Assembly: GCA_903881085.1 (NCBI GenBank)
Contig: CAIRSA010000517.1
Coordinates: 1 to 45,027 of the forward strand
Source of the DNA: an uncultured Acidobacteriia bacterium
Lineage (GTDB): Bacteria > Acidobacteriota > Terriglobia > Bryobacterales > Bryobacteraceae
Direction: 5' to 3'
Length of the DNA stretch: 45,027 nucleotides
This document shows, piece by piece, positions 7,752 through 17,260 of the stretch. The position numbers were made by a program, and so were the translations under genes. The notes under the pieces are model-generated. The model saw only the letters and a list, made by a program, of their open reading frames with translations. It was not told the DNA's origin and made no database searches. Numbering within the stretch: position 1 is the stretch's first letter; every line of letters begins with the position of its first letter.

Positions 7752-9584
7752 ATGAGGAAGACCCCTGTCCTTCTATTGGCGGCCATGGCTGCCCTGGCCG
7801 TTCTGGCACAGAACCGCCGCGACATGGAGCCGCCCGTTCGTCACGCAGCCCGCGGCACGCGCGGCGGTGTGGCAGGCGGAACCGATTACGCCACTGACGC
7901 AGGCATGCGCATTTTACAGAGTGGCGGTAACGGCGTGGACGCCGGCGTTGCCACCACGCTTGCCGCCAGCATCGTGGAATATTCGCACTTCGGCTTCGGC
8001 GGCGAAGCGCCCATTTTGATTCGCACCAAGGATGGCCGCGTGTTTGCCATCGCCGGCGTCGGCACTATGCCCAAGATGGCGACTGCCGACTTTTTCCGTC
8101 ACCGCAAGATGCAGCCGTTTGAAGTGCAGAGCGTGGAAGACAACGGGCTGAAAGGCATGGTGCCGGTGGCGGGGCTGATGCCTGCGCTGGTGCCCGGCAT
8201 GGTGGACGCGGTGCTTGTTGCGCTGCGCGAGTTCGGAACGCGGTCATTTGCCGAAGTGGTGGAACCGGCCATTGAGCTGGCCGACGGCGCGCCGCTCGAT
8301 GAGACGCGCGCCGGCAGTATCATCCGCTCGCGCCGCTTCTTCGATGTGTGGCCTACGTCGAAGGCGGTCTTTCTTCCGCATGGCCAGTTGCTGAGGCTGG
8401 GCGATGTGTTTCCGCAACCTGACTTGGCGCGTACATTGCGTTCCATGGTCGATGCGGAACGGCGTGCCTTGAAGGGCGGCGCTGGACGCGCAGGTGGCAT
8501 CGAAGCCGTACGCGATCACTTTTATCGTGGAGACATCGCGCGGCGCATCGATACGTTTTCGAAGGCCAATAATGGGCTCCTGCGATACGAAGATATGGCG
8601 GCGTTCCATCTGGAGCCGGAGGAAGCGGTCTCAACCAGCTACCGCGGCTATCAGGTCTATAAGCCGGGTTTCTGGTCGCAAGGGCCATCTCTGATTGAGG
8701 CTTTGAATATTCTGGAAGGTTTTGACCTGTCATCAATGAAGCTCAACTCCACGGAGTACATTCATACCTTGGTGGAAGCCCTGAAATTGGCTTATGCCGA
8801 TCGCGACACTTACTATGGCGATCCTAAGTTCAGTTCCGTTCCAGCCGAGCGGCTGCTTTCGAAGGAGTACGCGGCCGAACGGCGCAAGCAGATTGCGCAG
8901 CGCGCATCGATGCAGTTCCTGCCCGGGGAGATTGGCGGCAAGCGCGGTAAGCATCCTTCGGAATCGGAGATGGTATTCATCAAAATCGACGATGCCCTGA
9001 TGGCTCGCGATACCACCTGCGTGAATGTAATCGATAAAGATGGAGTGTCATTCTCGGCTACGCCTTCTGGCGCGTGGCTGCCTTCGGTAATAGCCGGCGA
9101 CACTGGCATTCCACTTACGGAACGGGCGCAGAGTTTTCTGTTGGTGGAGGGGCATCCGAATGAACTGGCCGGAGGCAAACGTCCGCGCATTACTTTGAGC
9201 CCGACATTGGTTACCAAGGATGGCAAGATGTTTCTGACCCTGGCTACGCCCGGCGGCGACAACCAGGATCAGGCGCTGTTGCAGATGCTCTTGAACGTGA
9301 TTGAGTTCGGCATGAACGCGCAGAACGCTACGGAGGCTGGCCGCTTTCAGACGCGGCACTTAGTCTCGAGTTTCGATAACCATGCGATGAATCCTGGCGA
9401 CTTACTGCTCGATGAGCGCACCAACGGGACGGTGGCGCAGGAACTGGCCAATCGCGGTCATAAGGTCGGCATTCGCTCGCGCTATGCCAACGGCGCTGCT
9501 CCGGTGATGATCCGGCTTACTCCGGCCGGTGTGATTGAAGCCGGGGCGGATCCTTATGGGTATCGCTCGGCGCGGGCGTGGTAG
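7752..9584 (+). CDS. ggt: Gamma-glutamyltransferase (exported, N-terminal nucleophile hydrolase)
   Basis: This enzyme cleaves and transfers gamma-glutamyl groups from glutathione and similar compounds, and matures by self-cleavage before a threonine. The protein starts at the ATG at 7752, giving signal peptide MRKTPVLLLAAMAALAVLA; an in-frame TTG at 7734 is a poor alternative. The N-terminal hallmarks are ATDAGMRILQSGGNGVDA and GFGGEAP. The processing and nucleophile site is ARDTTCVNVID, with the catalytic Thr near residue 421. The downstream oxyanion glycine pair is in ATPGGDNQDQ. The Cys after the Thr pair replaces the more usual His of this motif. The length of 610 residues fits the family. 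The DUF1593 gene follows after 20 bases. Confidence 0.9.
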   Translation: MRKTPVLLLAAMAALAVLAQNRRDMEPPVRHAARGTRGGVAGGTDYATDAGMRILQSGGNGVDAGVATTLAASIVEYSHFGFGGEAPILIRTKDGRVFAIAGVGTMPKMATADFFRHRKMQPFEVQSVEDNGLKGMVPVAGLMPALVPGMVDAVLVALREFGTRSFAEVVEPAIELADGAPLDETRAGSIIRSRRFFDVWPTSKAVFLPHGQLLRLGDVFPQPDLARTLRSMVDAERRALKGGAGRAGGIEAVRDHFYRGDIARRIDTFSKANNGLLRYEDMAAFHLEPEEAVSTSYRGYQVYKPGFWSQGPSLIEALNILEGFDLSSMKLNSTEYIHTLVEALKLAYADRDTYYGDPKFSSVPAERLLSKEYAAERRKQIAQRASMQFLPGEIGGKRGKHPSESEMVFIKIDDALMARDTTCVNVIDKDGVSFSATPSGAWLPSVIAGDTGIPLTERAQSFLLVEGHPNELAGGKRPRITLSPTLVTKDGKMFLTLATPGGDNQDQALLQMLLNVIEFGMNAQNATEAGRFQTRHLVSSFDNHAMNPGDLLLDERTNGTVAQELANRGHKVGIRSRYANGAAPVMIRLTPAGVIEAGADPYGYRSARAW

Positions 9585-9604
9585 TAAATCGATGTCGTTC
9601 GATT

Positions 9605-10873
9605 ATGACGAAATCTTCCATCCAGGTATCCCGCAGACAGTTGCTCTGCGGGATACCTTTGTTTTTAGCAGCGGCTGCTGAACAGCGCCTGCGGGTGATT
9701 GTCTCCTCCGATATCGGTGGGACGGACCCGGATGACTTCCAATCGATGGTGCAGTTCCTGCTCTATGCCGACGTCTTTGACGTTGAGGGCATCCTCTCCT
9801 CTCCGTATGGGAACGGAAGCCGTGAAGCGATTCTGAAAGTGATCGGCCATTACGAGCACGACTATCCGAACCTGCGCACTTACTCTGCCAGGTACCCCAC
9901 ACCTGATACTTTGCGCTCGCTGGCCAGGCAGGGTTCGCTTGAAAGTGCCGGCTTGTCTGGCTTCCTGAAGCCGTCCGATGGATCGCGCTGGCTGATCGAA
10001 TGCGCACGCCGCAATGATCCGCGTCCGCTGCACCTGCTGGTTTGGGGCGGCATCGACGATCTGGCCCAGGCGCTGCACGACGCGCCGGATATTCTTCCGA
10101 AACTGCGCGTGTATTTTATCGGCGGTCCGAACAAGATGTGGAGTGTGAACGCCTACGACTATATCGAACGCAATCATCCAACGCTGCACATCATCGAAGC
10201 GAACACTACTTATCGCGGCTGGTTTACCGGCGGCAATCAGCAGGGTGAATGGGGCAATCAGGCATTCGTCGCGCAGCATGTCGCCGGGCACGGAGCGCTG
10301 GGTGAGTTTTTCGTCAAGTTGCTGCCGGGCGTGAAGATGGGTGACAGTCCGTCCATCGGCCACCTGCTGCACGGCTCGCCCGAGGACCCGTCAGCGCCCG
10401 GGTGGGGTGGCAAGTTCGTGCGCATTTGGCACGGACGAATGACTGGTTTCAACCGGTTGACGACCGCGGCCGATGAGGTCGAGGCGTTTGGCGTGGTTGA
10501 GTTCGCCATCCCACTGCCTGAGGGGTTCGGCGAGGCCAAGGTGAAGTTCGACAATCGGATTTCGGCGGTGGCTGCGGCCGAGGGCGGCGTGTTGCGTTTC
10601 CGCTTTTCGCCGCGCGATGCGAAGGTGTGGCCCTATGTGATCGAAGGTGCACAGCGACTGGAAGGCCAGTTCACAGCAGTGCTGCCGGCGTTGACCAAGG
10701 CCCGCCGCATTGACGCAACGCATCCCAACTGGTGGATCGACGATCCGGATCCGGCGGCGGCCGAGGGCGTGCACATGGGGGCGAAACATGTCAGCCGCTG
10801 GCGCGAAGAGTTTTTGCGAGATTTCGCCGCCCGTATGATGCGCTGCAAACAGCCGGCCCAAGGCTCTAAATAG
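9605..10873 (+). CDS. DUF1593 nucleoside-hydrolase-like protein, exported
   Basis: This protein of 422 residues has the inosine/uridine-preferring nucleoside hydrolase fold. The metal-binding Asp cluster is SSDIGGTDPDD near residue 42, equivalent to the DxDxxxDD motif of nucleoside hydrolases. The C-terminal third (from about residue 310, FDNRISAVAAAEGG) is the beta-rich extension typical of DUF1593 proteins found with polysaccharide-degrading genes. The ATG at 9605 is chosen because it yields a Tat-type leader with SRRQLLCG. The upstream in-frame start overlaps the preceding gene and adds nothing useful. The reaction is probably hydrolysis of a glycosidic bond in a nucleoside-like or sugar substrate, but it has not been established for the family. 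Confidence 0.82.
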   Translation: MTKSSIQVSRRQLLCGIPLFLAAAAEQRLRVIVSSDIGGTDPDDFQSMVQFLLYADVFDVEGILSSPYGNGSREAILKVIGHYEHDYPNLRTYSARYPTPDTLRSLARQGSLESAGLSGFLKPSDGSRWLIECARRNDPRPLHLLVWGGIDDLAQALHDAPDILPKLRVYFIGGPNKMWSVNAYDYIERNHPTLHIIEANTTYRGWFTGGNQQGEWGNQAFVAQHVAGHGALGEFFVKLLPGVKMGDSPSIGHLLHGSPEDPSAPGWGGKFVRIWHGRMTGFNRLTTAADEVEAFGVVEFAIPLPEGFGEAKVKFDNRISAVAAAEGGVLRFRFSPRDAKVWPYVIEGAQRLEGQFTAVLPALTKARRIDATHPNWWIDDPDPAAAEGVHMGAKHVSRWREEFLRDFAARMMRCKQPAQGSK

Positions 10874-11025
10874 GCATCGTGCCCCCTCGGGACTGGCTCG
10901 CTGAGACCTATACGCCTGCTGTGGCCGACGCCGGCACGCCGGCCTTGTCCCGCTGTCAGCGGATGAGCGTAACCGTGCATCCTGAAAGATTTCATGAAAG
11001 GCTAGCGCAATTCACGAATTCGTCT

Positions 11026-11043
11026 TATACTGTGGGCAAGGAG
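11026..11043 (+). promoter_or_regulatory. -10 box and ribosome-binding site of the Oar-like receptor gene
   Basis: TATACT at 11026-11031 is a good -10 hexamer. AAGGAG at 11038-11043 is followed by a 5-base spacer to the ATG at 11049. No convincing -35 is visible at 16-18 bases. The short distance from the -10 box to the Shine-Dalgarno sequence implies a leader of only about 10-12 bases. Confidence 0.5.
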
Positions 11044-11048
11044 TCTTT

Positions 11049-14000
11049 ATGCCTCGTAGCATTCTTTCGAGCTTTTCACTTGTAATCCTTGCCACGTCTT
11101 TCGTCTGGTCCCAGGATACCCGCGGCACCATAACCGGCCGCGTCACTGACCAGAGCGGCGCTGTGATCACCGGCGCCAGCGTTATTGTTACCAACCCCGC
11201 CATGGGCAACAAATCGGTGCTGAACACCAGTGCCGACGGCCTGTACCGGGCTACTTTTCTTACCCCCGGTTTCTACAACATTGAAGTAACTGCTCCTGGT
11301 TTCAGGAAATCCGTTCGCAACCTGGTAGAAGTCCGGGTTGCCGACCGGCTCGACATCAATATCATGCTGGAACTAGGCTCTTCCGAGCAGGCCGTGACCG
11401 TCACCACGGAAGCTCCGCTGCTTAACTCGGAATCGGCTTCCCTCGGTCAAGTGATCGATTCCAAACGCGTTTCCGATCTGCCGCTCTCGTATGGAAACCC
11501 GTTCCTGCTGATCGGACTTTCGGCGGGAGTTACCTTTAACGGGAGCGTGCGGTTGGACCGGCCATTTGAGCCAACCCACATTGTGAATTTTTCCATGGGC
11601 GGCACCAGCGGCTTGCTGAATGACGTTACGATTGACGGCGCGCCCACCACGTCGCGTGCCAATGCGAACCAGGTGACCGCATCGTATGTGCCGCCTACCG
11701 ACATCGTACAGGAGTTCAAAGTTCAAACCGCCACGTTTGATGCGCAGTTTGGGCAGACCCAGGGCGGCGTGACCAACATTGTGATCAAGTCAGGCACCAA
11801 CGATTTTCACGGTACGGCGCGCTACTCGTTCCAGCGCCCCAGTTTCTGGGCCAACGATTTCTTCCTCAATAAGACCGGCACGCCGCGGCCTGACTTCCTC
11901 TTCAATACCTGGGGCGGATCGTTCAGCGGCCCGGTGCTGGTCCCGAAACTGTACAACGGTAAAAACAAGACATTCTTCCTCTTCGGTTATGAAGGCATCC
12001 GCGACTCGCGTCCACGCCATGACGACACCACCAACACCGTGCCGACTCCGGCCATGCACAAGGGCGACTTCTCGGCGCTGCTCGCTGCTGGCTCCAGCTA
12101 TGCGATCTATGATCCGGCTACGCGCGTTGGTCCGAACTCAGCCGGGCGTTTCACCCAGACGGCCTTCCCGGGCAATATCATCCCCGCCAACCGTTTCGAC
12201 AAGGTTGGTCTGGCGATCTTGGGTTACTACCCGTCGACGGAAAAGAGCCAGGGCGACATTACAGGCCTGGGTAACTATCAGGACGCGGGTACGGCTGAAA
12301 AAGCGAAGTATTGGAACGGTACGTGGCGCATGGATCAGAACTTGGGCGACACGCAGCGATTCTTCATCCGCTATAGCCAGTACAACCGCAACAGCACTTA
12401 CAATAACTACTTCGACAATCCTTTCGTAGGAACGCAGTTTTGGTTCTATTCGAAGACGGCGATGATCGATCACGTCATTACCTTGTCGCCAACGATGGTG
12501 CTGAACACACGTTATAGCTATAACCGGTTTATCCGCGGCTCTGATCAGCCGGAATCGGCCGTGGGCTTCGATCTGACGCAGCTGGGTCTTTCGTCGCAAT
12601 ACATCAATCAGGTGCCGAAGGATCAGGTCCGCTTCCCCCGCATTAACCTCACCGGCTACATCAGCAACGGCTCAACCAATGAAAATCGCCCGACAGTGAA
12701 CCATACTGTATCGGCAACGCTTTCCAAATCCGCCGGCGCACATTCGATACGCAGCGGCTTTGAGTTCCGCATCTATCAGCAGGCGGACCGCTTTGCGAGC
12801 AACCAGCAGACGGGTCAGTTCACCTTCGGTTCCACCTGGACCCGTGGGCCGCTCGACAACTCCCCAGGATCACCGGGAAGCATTGGGCAGTCGGTAGCCG
12901 CACTGCTGTTGGGATTGCCGGATTCGGGCAGCATTACTCGCCAGTCTGATTACATTGAACAATCCAATTCGTGGGGCTTCTTTTTTCAGGACGACTGGAA
13001 GGTTTCGCAAAAGCTGACAGTCAATGCCGGCCTGCGCTATGAGTTTGAAACCCCGCTCCATGAGCGTTATAACCGCAGCACGCTGGGCTTCGACACCTCC
13101 TATGTGCAACCGATTTCGGCTGCGGCGCAGGCGGCGTATGCGAAGATCTATCCGGCGATTTCAGGCGGCTTCCCGCAACTTCCGGTAAGCGCACTGGCAC
13201 TGAACGGCGCAATGACCTTTGCTGGCTTGAATGGGAACAACGGCAACCTCTACAACACGCCGAAAAACGTGTTCATGCCGCGCCTGGGTCTGGCTTATCA
13301 GATCAACCCGAAGACGGTGTTCCGCACTGGCGCGGGTATGTTCGCCGGCTTCCTTTGGACAGCGCCGCGGCGACGTTCAGCAGAATGGTTTTACGCAAAA
13401 CACGAACATGGTGCTGACTACCGACAACGGCCTACACTTTATCTCGTCGCTGGGTAACCCATTTCCGAATGGAGTGGCTGAGGCAGTGGGCGCGGCAGCG
13501 GGGCCGCAGACTTATCTTGGACAGGGCTTCACCTTCTTTAATCAGAATCCCAAGATTCCGATCACGATGCGTTGGGAAGCAAGCATCCAACGCCAGTTCA
13601 AGCAGTTTGTGCTCGAAACGGCGTATGTTGGCAGCAAGACCAATCATATCGAGGTTGGCCGTAACATCAACGCGCTGCCCGCTAAGTACCTCAGCACCCT
13701 GACCACGCGCGATGACACCTATAACAACTTAATGACGGCCAGCATCTCGAACCCGATGTACAATCTGGTTCCGGGTAACAGCCAGGGGATTTATACCGGT
13801 ACGACAACCTCGCGGCAGACGCTACTTTCGCCCTTCCCGGCGTTCGGCTCAAGCGCGATCAATACCACGGAATACACAGGTTATTCCTGGTATCACAGTT
13901 TGCAGGCAACCTTGACCAAGCGGTTTACCAAGGGTTACACGATCATCGGCAGCTACACGTTCTCCAAGTGGCAGCAGGCTACAAACCTGTTGAATGCTTC

Positions 14001-14594
14001 TGACCTGGCGCCGGTGCGTGAAATCTCCGATTCCGACGCCCCGCACCGCATCAACATCAGCGGTGTTTGGGCGTTACCGTTTGGCAAGGGCCGGGCCTTT
14101 GGCAACAGCTCCAACGGCGTTGTTTCGCGCCTGATCGGCGGCTGGGAAGTCTCCGGCATCTGGAGCATCCAGAGTGGCTTTGCGCTGCCCTGGGCAACGT
14201 GATCTATTACGGCGACCCGAAGAACATTCAGTTACCGCTGGATCAACGCTCGCCGGAACATTGGTTCAACGTAGCGAACTTTGAAACCGCGTCAGCCAAA
14301 CAGCTGCTCGGCAACCAGGTTCGCACGTGGCCGTTCCGCTTCTCCACCCTGCGCGGACCGCGGCAGAACAATATTGATTTCTCGCTGATCAAGGAAACCA
14401 GGATCCGCGAAGGGATGAACTTCCAGTTCCGTGTTGAGGCATTGAACGCGGCGAACCATCCGTACTTCCCGAATCCGAATATGTCCGTAACTACGGGACA
14501 GACGGTGAAGGATACCGGCTTCGGCCAGATCAGCGCGTCGACGCAGAGCAATTATGCGCGGCGTATGCAGATGGCGATCCGGTTCATGTTCTAG
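11049..14594 (+). pseudogene. Oar-like TonB-dependent receptor, interrupted by two compensating frameshifts
   Basis: The gene encodes an outer-membrane receptor of the Oar type: signal peptide (SLVILATSFVWSQ), carboxypeptidase-regulatory-like domain (about residues 25-105, GRVTDQSGAVITGASVIVTN), TonB plug (about 115-250) and a 22-strand barrel ending in the aromatic terminus QMAIRFMF. The frame runs from 11049 to about 13355, shifts by +1 until about 14190, then returns to the first frame and ends at 14594. Family-like protein continues across both joins: FAGFL/GQRRGDVQQNGF at the first and QSGFALP/LGNVIYYGD at the second. One extra T in TTT (13354-13356) and one missing C in CCC (14188-14190) explain both. 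The total is 3546 bases, exactly 1182 codons, normal for this family. Homopolymer sequencing errors are as likely as true decay. Confidence 0.85.
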
Positions 14595-14601
14595 CTAGAA
14601 C
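14588..14601. repeat. 14-bp palindrome holding both convergent stop codons
   Basis: GTTCTAGCTAGAAC is a perfect palindrome. It supplies TAG for the receptor on the plus strand and TAG for the sulfatase on the minus strand, with no spacer. It is too short and T-poor to be a standard terminator. Confidence 0.5.
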
Positions 14602-16034
14602 TTAACTGCTTCTACGTCGGCCAGCGCGGGATCCTCGTTTTTCTTCATTTCGGAAACGAGCTTACCGCGCAGGTCGGCGAGCATCGCCCGATTGCTGTCG
14701 GCGATGTTTTTCAATTCCTGAGGATCCGCTTTCAAATCGTACAGTTCGGTCTTGTCGCCTGGGTTCAGATTCAGCACCAACTTGAACTGGTCCGTGCGCA
14801 AGGCTTTCAATGTGGGGTGCGTGGCGTCGCCGCTATGCATCGTATAGACGAAGCTGTCGCGGCGAGGTGCTGACTTCTGACCGGTGACGAGCGGCCGCCA
14901 GCTTCGGCCTTGCATAGGTTGCGGCGCTTTGATGCCGCACATGTCCAGGATTGACGGCGCCATATCGATGTTGGAGACGAATGCGTCGCAACGTTGTCCC
15001 GCCGGGATAAGTTTCGGATAGCGCACCATCATCGGCACGCGCAGTGCTTCTTCGTACGGCTCCATCTTGCCGTGCAGACCGTGTTCGCCGTGGAAAAAGC
15101 CGTTATCGCTGGAGAAAAAGATGATTGTGTCGTCCATCAGCTTTTCCTGTTCCAGGAATGCGAAGAGACGCCCGAAGTTATCTTCAGCACCCATCAGCGC
15201 GCGGTAGTAATTTCTCTCGCGTTCCGACCAGGCTTCCAGACTGGACGGGGCGTCGCCGGCGGCAGCTTTCTTGCGCTTGGCCTGCTTCTTGGTGCCGCCC
15301 TCTGCGATGTTCCGGTTCTGGCTCTTATTGCGCACCCGCTTCGACTTTCCTTCGTCATCTACGAAGAACGAGGCAGGCGGCTTGAACGGCAGATCGGCGA
15401 AGTCCTTTTCGTGGCCGGGCGCGGGCGTGAACGGCCCATGGCAGGCCTTAAACCCGATCCAGGTACAGAATGGCTGGCCCTTACTGGCGCGCATGAAATC
15501 GATGGCCTGATCGGTCACGATGTTGGTGTCGTAGCCTTCGAGATCAACCCACTTTCCGTTAATATTCTTGCGCGGGTTTACGTATTGGCCTTGGCCGATC
15601 TGTGCGGCCCAGTAGTCGTAGCCGGGTTGTACGCGGTCGTCACCATCCATGTGGAACTTGCCCATGTGGGCGGTGCGATAGCCATTGTCGTGGAGAATGC
15701 GCGGAAGCGTTTGCAGTTCCTGGTTCCATCGCGTCTGGTTGCCGATGATGCCGTTTTTGTGCGGATAATTGCCGGTAAGAAAGCAGGCCCGGCTGGGCGC
15801 GCACAGCGACATGGGGACGAAGCCGTTTGTGAAGAGCACGCCTTCTTTGCCGAGGCGGTCCATGTTTGGCGTCTTCATGAAAGGGCTGCCGGTGAGGCTA
15901 GTGCTGGCGAAGCTCTGGTCGTCAGTCAGAAGGAATAGGAAATTGGGTCGCGTTCCCGCCGCTCGCGAGGTACGAATGAAGGGGGCGGCGGCAGCCGCGG
16001 CGATGGCTTGCCGTCTGGTGATGAGCTGGCTCAT
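14595..16034 (-). CDS. Sulfatase, exported (Tat-type signal)
   Basis: This type I sulfatase of 479 residues hydrolyses sulfate esters. The formylglycine signature CAPSRACFLTG (pattern CxPSR) is present, so maturation needs a formylglycine-generating enzyme or anaerobic maturase, neither in this window. Metal ligands are visible in FLLTDDQ (N-terminus) and SSDNGFFHGEHG (C-terminal half). A basic insert (KSKRVRNKSQNRN, then KKQAKRKKAAA) interrupts the middle. The start at 16034 is chosen because AGGAG stands at the right distance upstream and because it gives a Tat-type leader, MSQLITRRQAIAAAAAAPFI. An upstream in-frame extension to 16367 has no such features. The gene converges with the receptor gene and their stop codons abut. 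Neighbourhood with an Oar receptor suggests use of sulfated polymers. Confidence 0.92.
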   Translation of the reverse strand: MSQLITRRQAIAAAAAAPFIRTSRAAGTRPNFLFLLTDDQSFASTSLTGSPFMKTPNMDRLGKEGVLFTNGFVPMSLCAPSRACFLTGNYPHKNGIIGNQTRWNQELQTLPRILHDNGYRTAHMGKFHMDGDDRVQPGYDYWAAQIGQGQYVNPRKNINGKWVDLEGYDTNIVTDQAIDFMRASKGQPFCTWIGFKACHGPFTPAPGHEKDFADLPFKPPASFFVDDEGKSKRVRNKSQNRNIAEGGTKKQAKRKKAAAGDAPSSLEAWSERERNYYRALMGAEDNFGRLFAFLEQEKLMDDTIIFFSSDNGFFHGEHGLHGKMEPYEEALRVPMMVRYPKLIPAGQRCDAFVSNIDMAPSILDMCGIKAPQPMQGRSWRPLVTGQKSAPRRDSFVYTMHSGDATHPTLKALRTDQFKLVLNLNPGDKTELYDLKADPQELKNIADSNRAMLADLRGKLVSEMKKNEDPALADVEAVKF

Positions 16035-16432
16035 GTCTTTGCTCCTGGCGATAGTGTGGATAAGGCTTCGTCTGAATAATAAGTAGTCTATAGCATTTCG
16101 CAAAGCGGTGGATCCATCGCCCGGCTGCTTGCCTGATTGTGACAGAATGATCTGAGTTGGACCCGCAACTGCAACCGGCTGCAAATTGCGGTCCGCTGAA
16201 ACTGGCATCGGAAACAAATGAGGTTTTGAAGTTTGCCTGTCTCTCCGGGAACTGCTCAAATGCCATGCAATAATCGGTGAACGGCACTTGCTAGGCTTTT
16301 GACCCAACTGCCAGAGCCTGATGGGCCAGCGTGTCCGCCTGATTCGTCGAACACACCGTATTTCCAATTGATCGAGGATATCCGCAGCTGCCGCGGGCGG
16401 CCTCTTCGCTCTAAAGCAGGAAGGCGACCGCG
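16035..16432. other. Gap between sulfatase and response-regulator genes
   Basis: About 400 bases lie upstream of the sulfatase. On the minus strand TTGCGA, a 17-base gap and ATTATT could form a weak promoter just before the sulfatase ribosome-binding site. I see no gene-like protein and no repeat here. Confidence 0.3.
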
Positions 16433-17260
16433 CTATCTGTACTTCACAAACAGCACCTCGTTGTGAACCTCGTTATACAGCAACTCGTCCACCATCGACT
16501 TCGCTATCAGAATCCCAAACCCACCCGATCGCAGCCCCTTCGCCTGCCTCACCGCCGCGCTCTCGGCCCCTTCCCCCGGCGGATAACTCACTGCGGCGTG
16601 GTCCAGATCCTTGAACTGAAAACCCTCGCCCGGATCCGCGATGCGATACAGCACCATCCGCGGCGTGCGGATGCAGGAGATCCGCACCTTGCGGTTCGGA
16701 TCGAGCTTTCCACCCCATTCCACGGCATTCATCAGCATCTCGTGAAACACCATGCCCACCGATTCGCGCGCCTCGTCGGGCAGGTCCGTCTCCAACTGTC
16801 CCATGAAGCCCTGAATCCGCTCCGCCGTGCTCATCTCGCATGGCACCAGCAATTCAATCCACTCCGGGATTGCTGAAATCACTTCGATGGCGGGTACCGG
16901 CGAGGCCGAAATCGCCGCCTCCACCACCTCCAACACTCTTGCCGGCTCTATCGGTTTCGAAAGATACTGCCACGCCTGTTCCCGTACGGCCCGCAGCAGC
17001 GTCTCCGGTGCATCGTCGGATGTCATCACTACCGCCTTGGTGTGGATCCCTTCGGCGCGCATCTTCGCCAACAGTTCCAGTCCATTCATGTGCGGCATCC
17101 AGATGTCCAGCAGAACCACGTCGAAGGCCTGCTTGCGCAATTGGTTCAACCCGCGCAATCCATCGGCGCTTGACGTGACGGCATAGCCGTGAGCCTTCAG
17201 AGTCCCAGTGAGCATGAACCGGGTTGTTCGATCATCTTCGATCACCAGAATCTTTTTCAT
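16433..17260 (-). CDS. Response regulator with C-terminal HATPase (anti-sigma/serine-kinase-like) domain
   Basis: Residues 1-120 form a receiver domain with the acidic pair E8-D9-D10, phospho-acceptor Asp52 (LLDIW), Thr80 and Lys102 (YLSKP). The C-terminal ~140 residues form a GHKL ATPase of the HATPase_c_2 type, with an N-box-like FHEMLMNAVEWGG, a G1-like ADPGEGF and a GGFGI loop. This type of output is known from RsbW/SpoIIAB-like anti-sigma kinases and their relatives, so phosphorylation may gate a partner-switching step rather than DNA binding. No DNA-binding domain is present. It overlaps the upstream hybrid kinase by ATGA (17260-17257), so the pair is very likely cognate. No anti-sigma antagonist is nearby. 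Domain calls are from sequence; the role is inferred. Confidence 0.86.
   Translation of the reverse strand: MKKILVIEDDRTTRFMLTGTLKAHGYAVTSSADGLRGLNQLRKQAFDVVLLDIWMPHMNGLELLAKMRAEGIHTKAVVMTSDDAPETLLRAVREQAWQYLSKPIEPARVLEVVEAAISASPVPAIEVISAIPEWIELLVPCEMSTAERIQGFMGQLETDLPDEARESVGMVFHEMLMNAVEWGGKLDPNRKVRISCIRTPRMVLYRIADPGEGFQFKDLDHAAVSYPPGEGAESAAVRQAKGLRSGGFGILIAKSMVDELLYNEVHNEVLFVKYR

Noticed and set aside
10918..10952. GC-rich palindromic run (GCCGGCACGCCGGCC) between DUF1593 and receptor genes
   Set aside because: It is a low-complexity direct and inverted GCCGG repeat without T tract or relation to the other repeat families.
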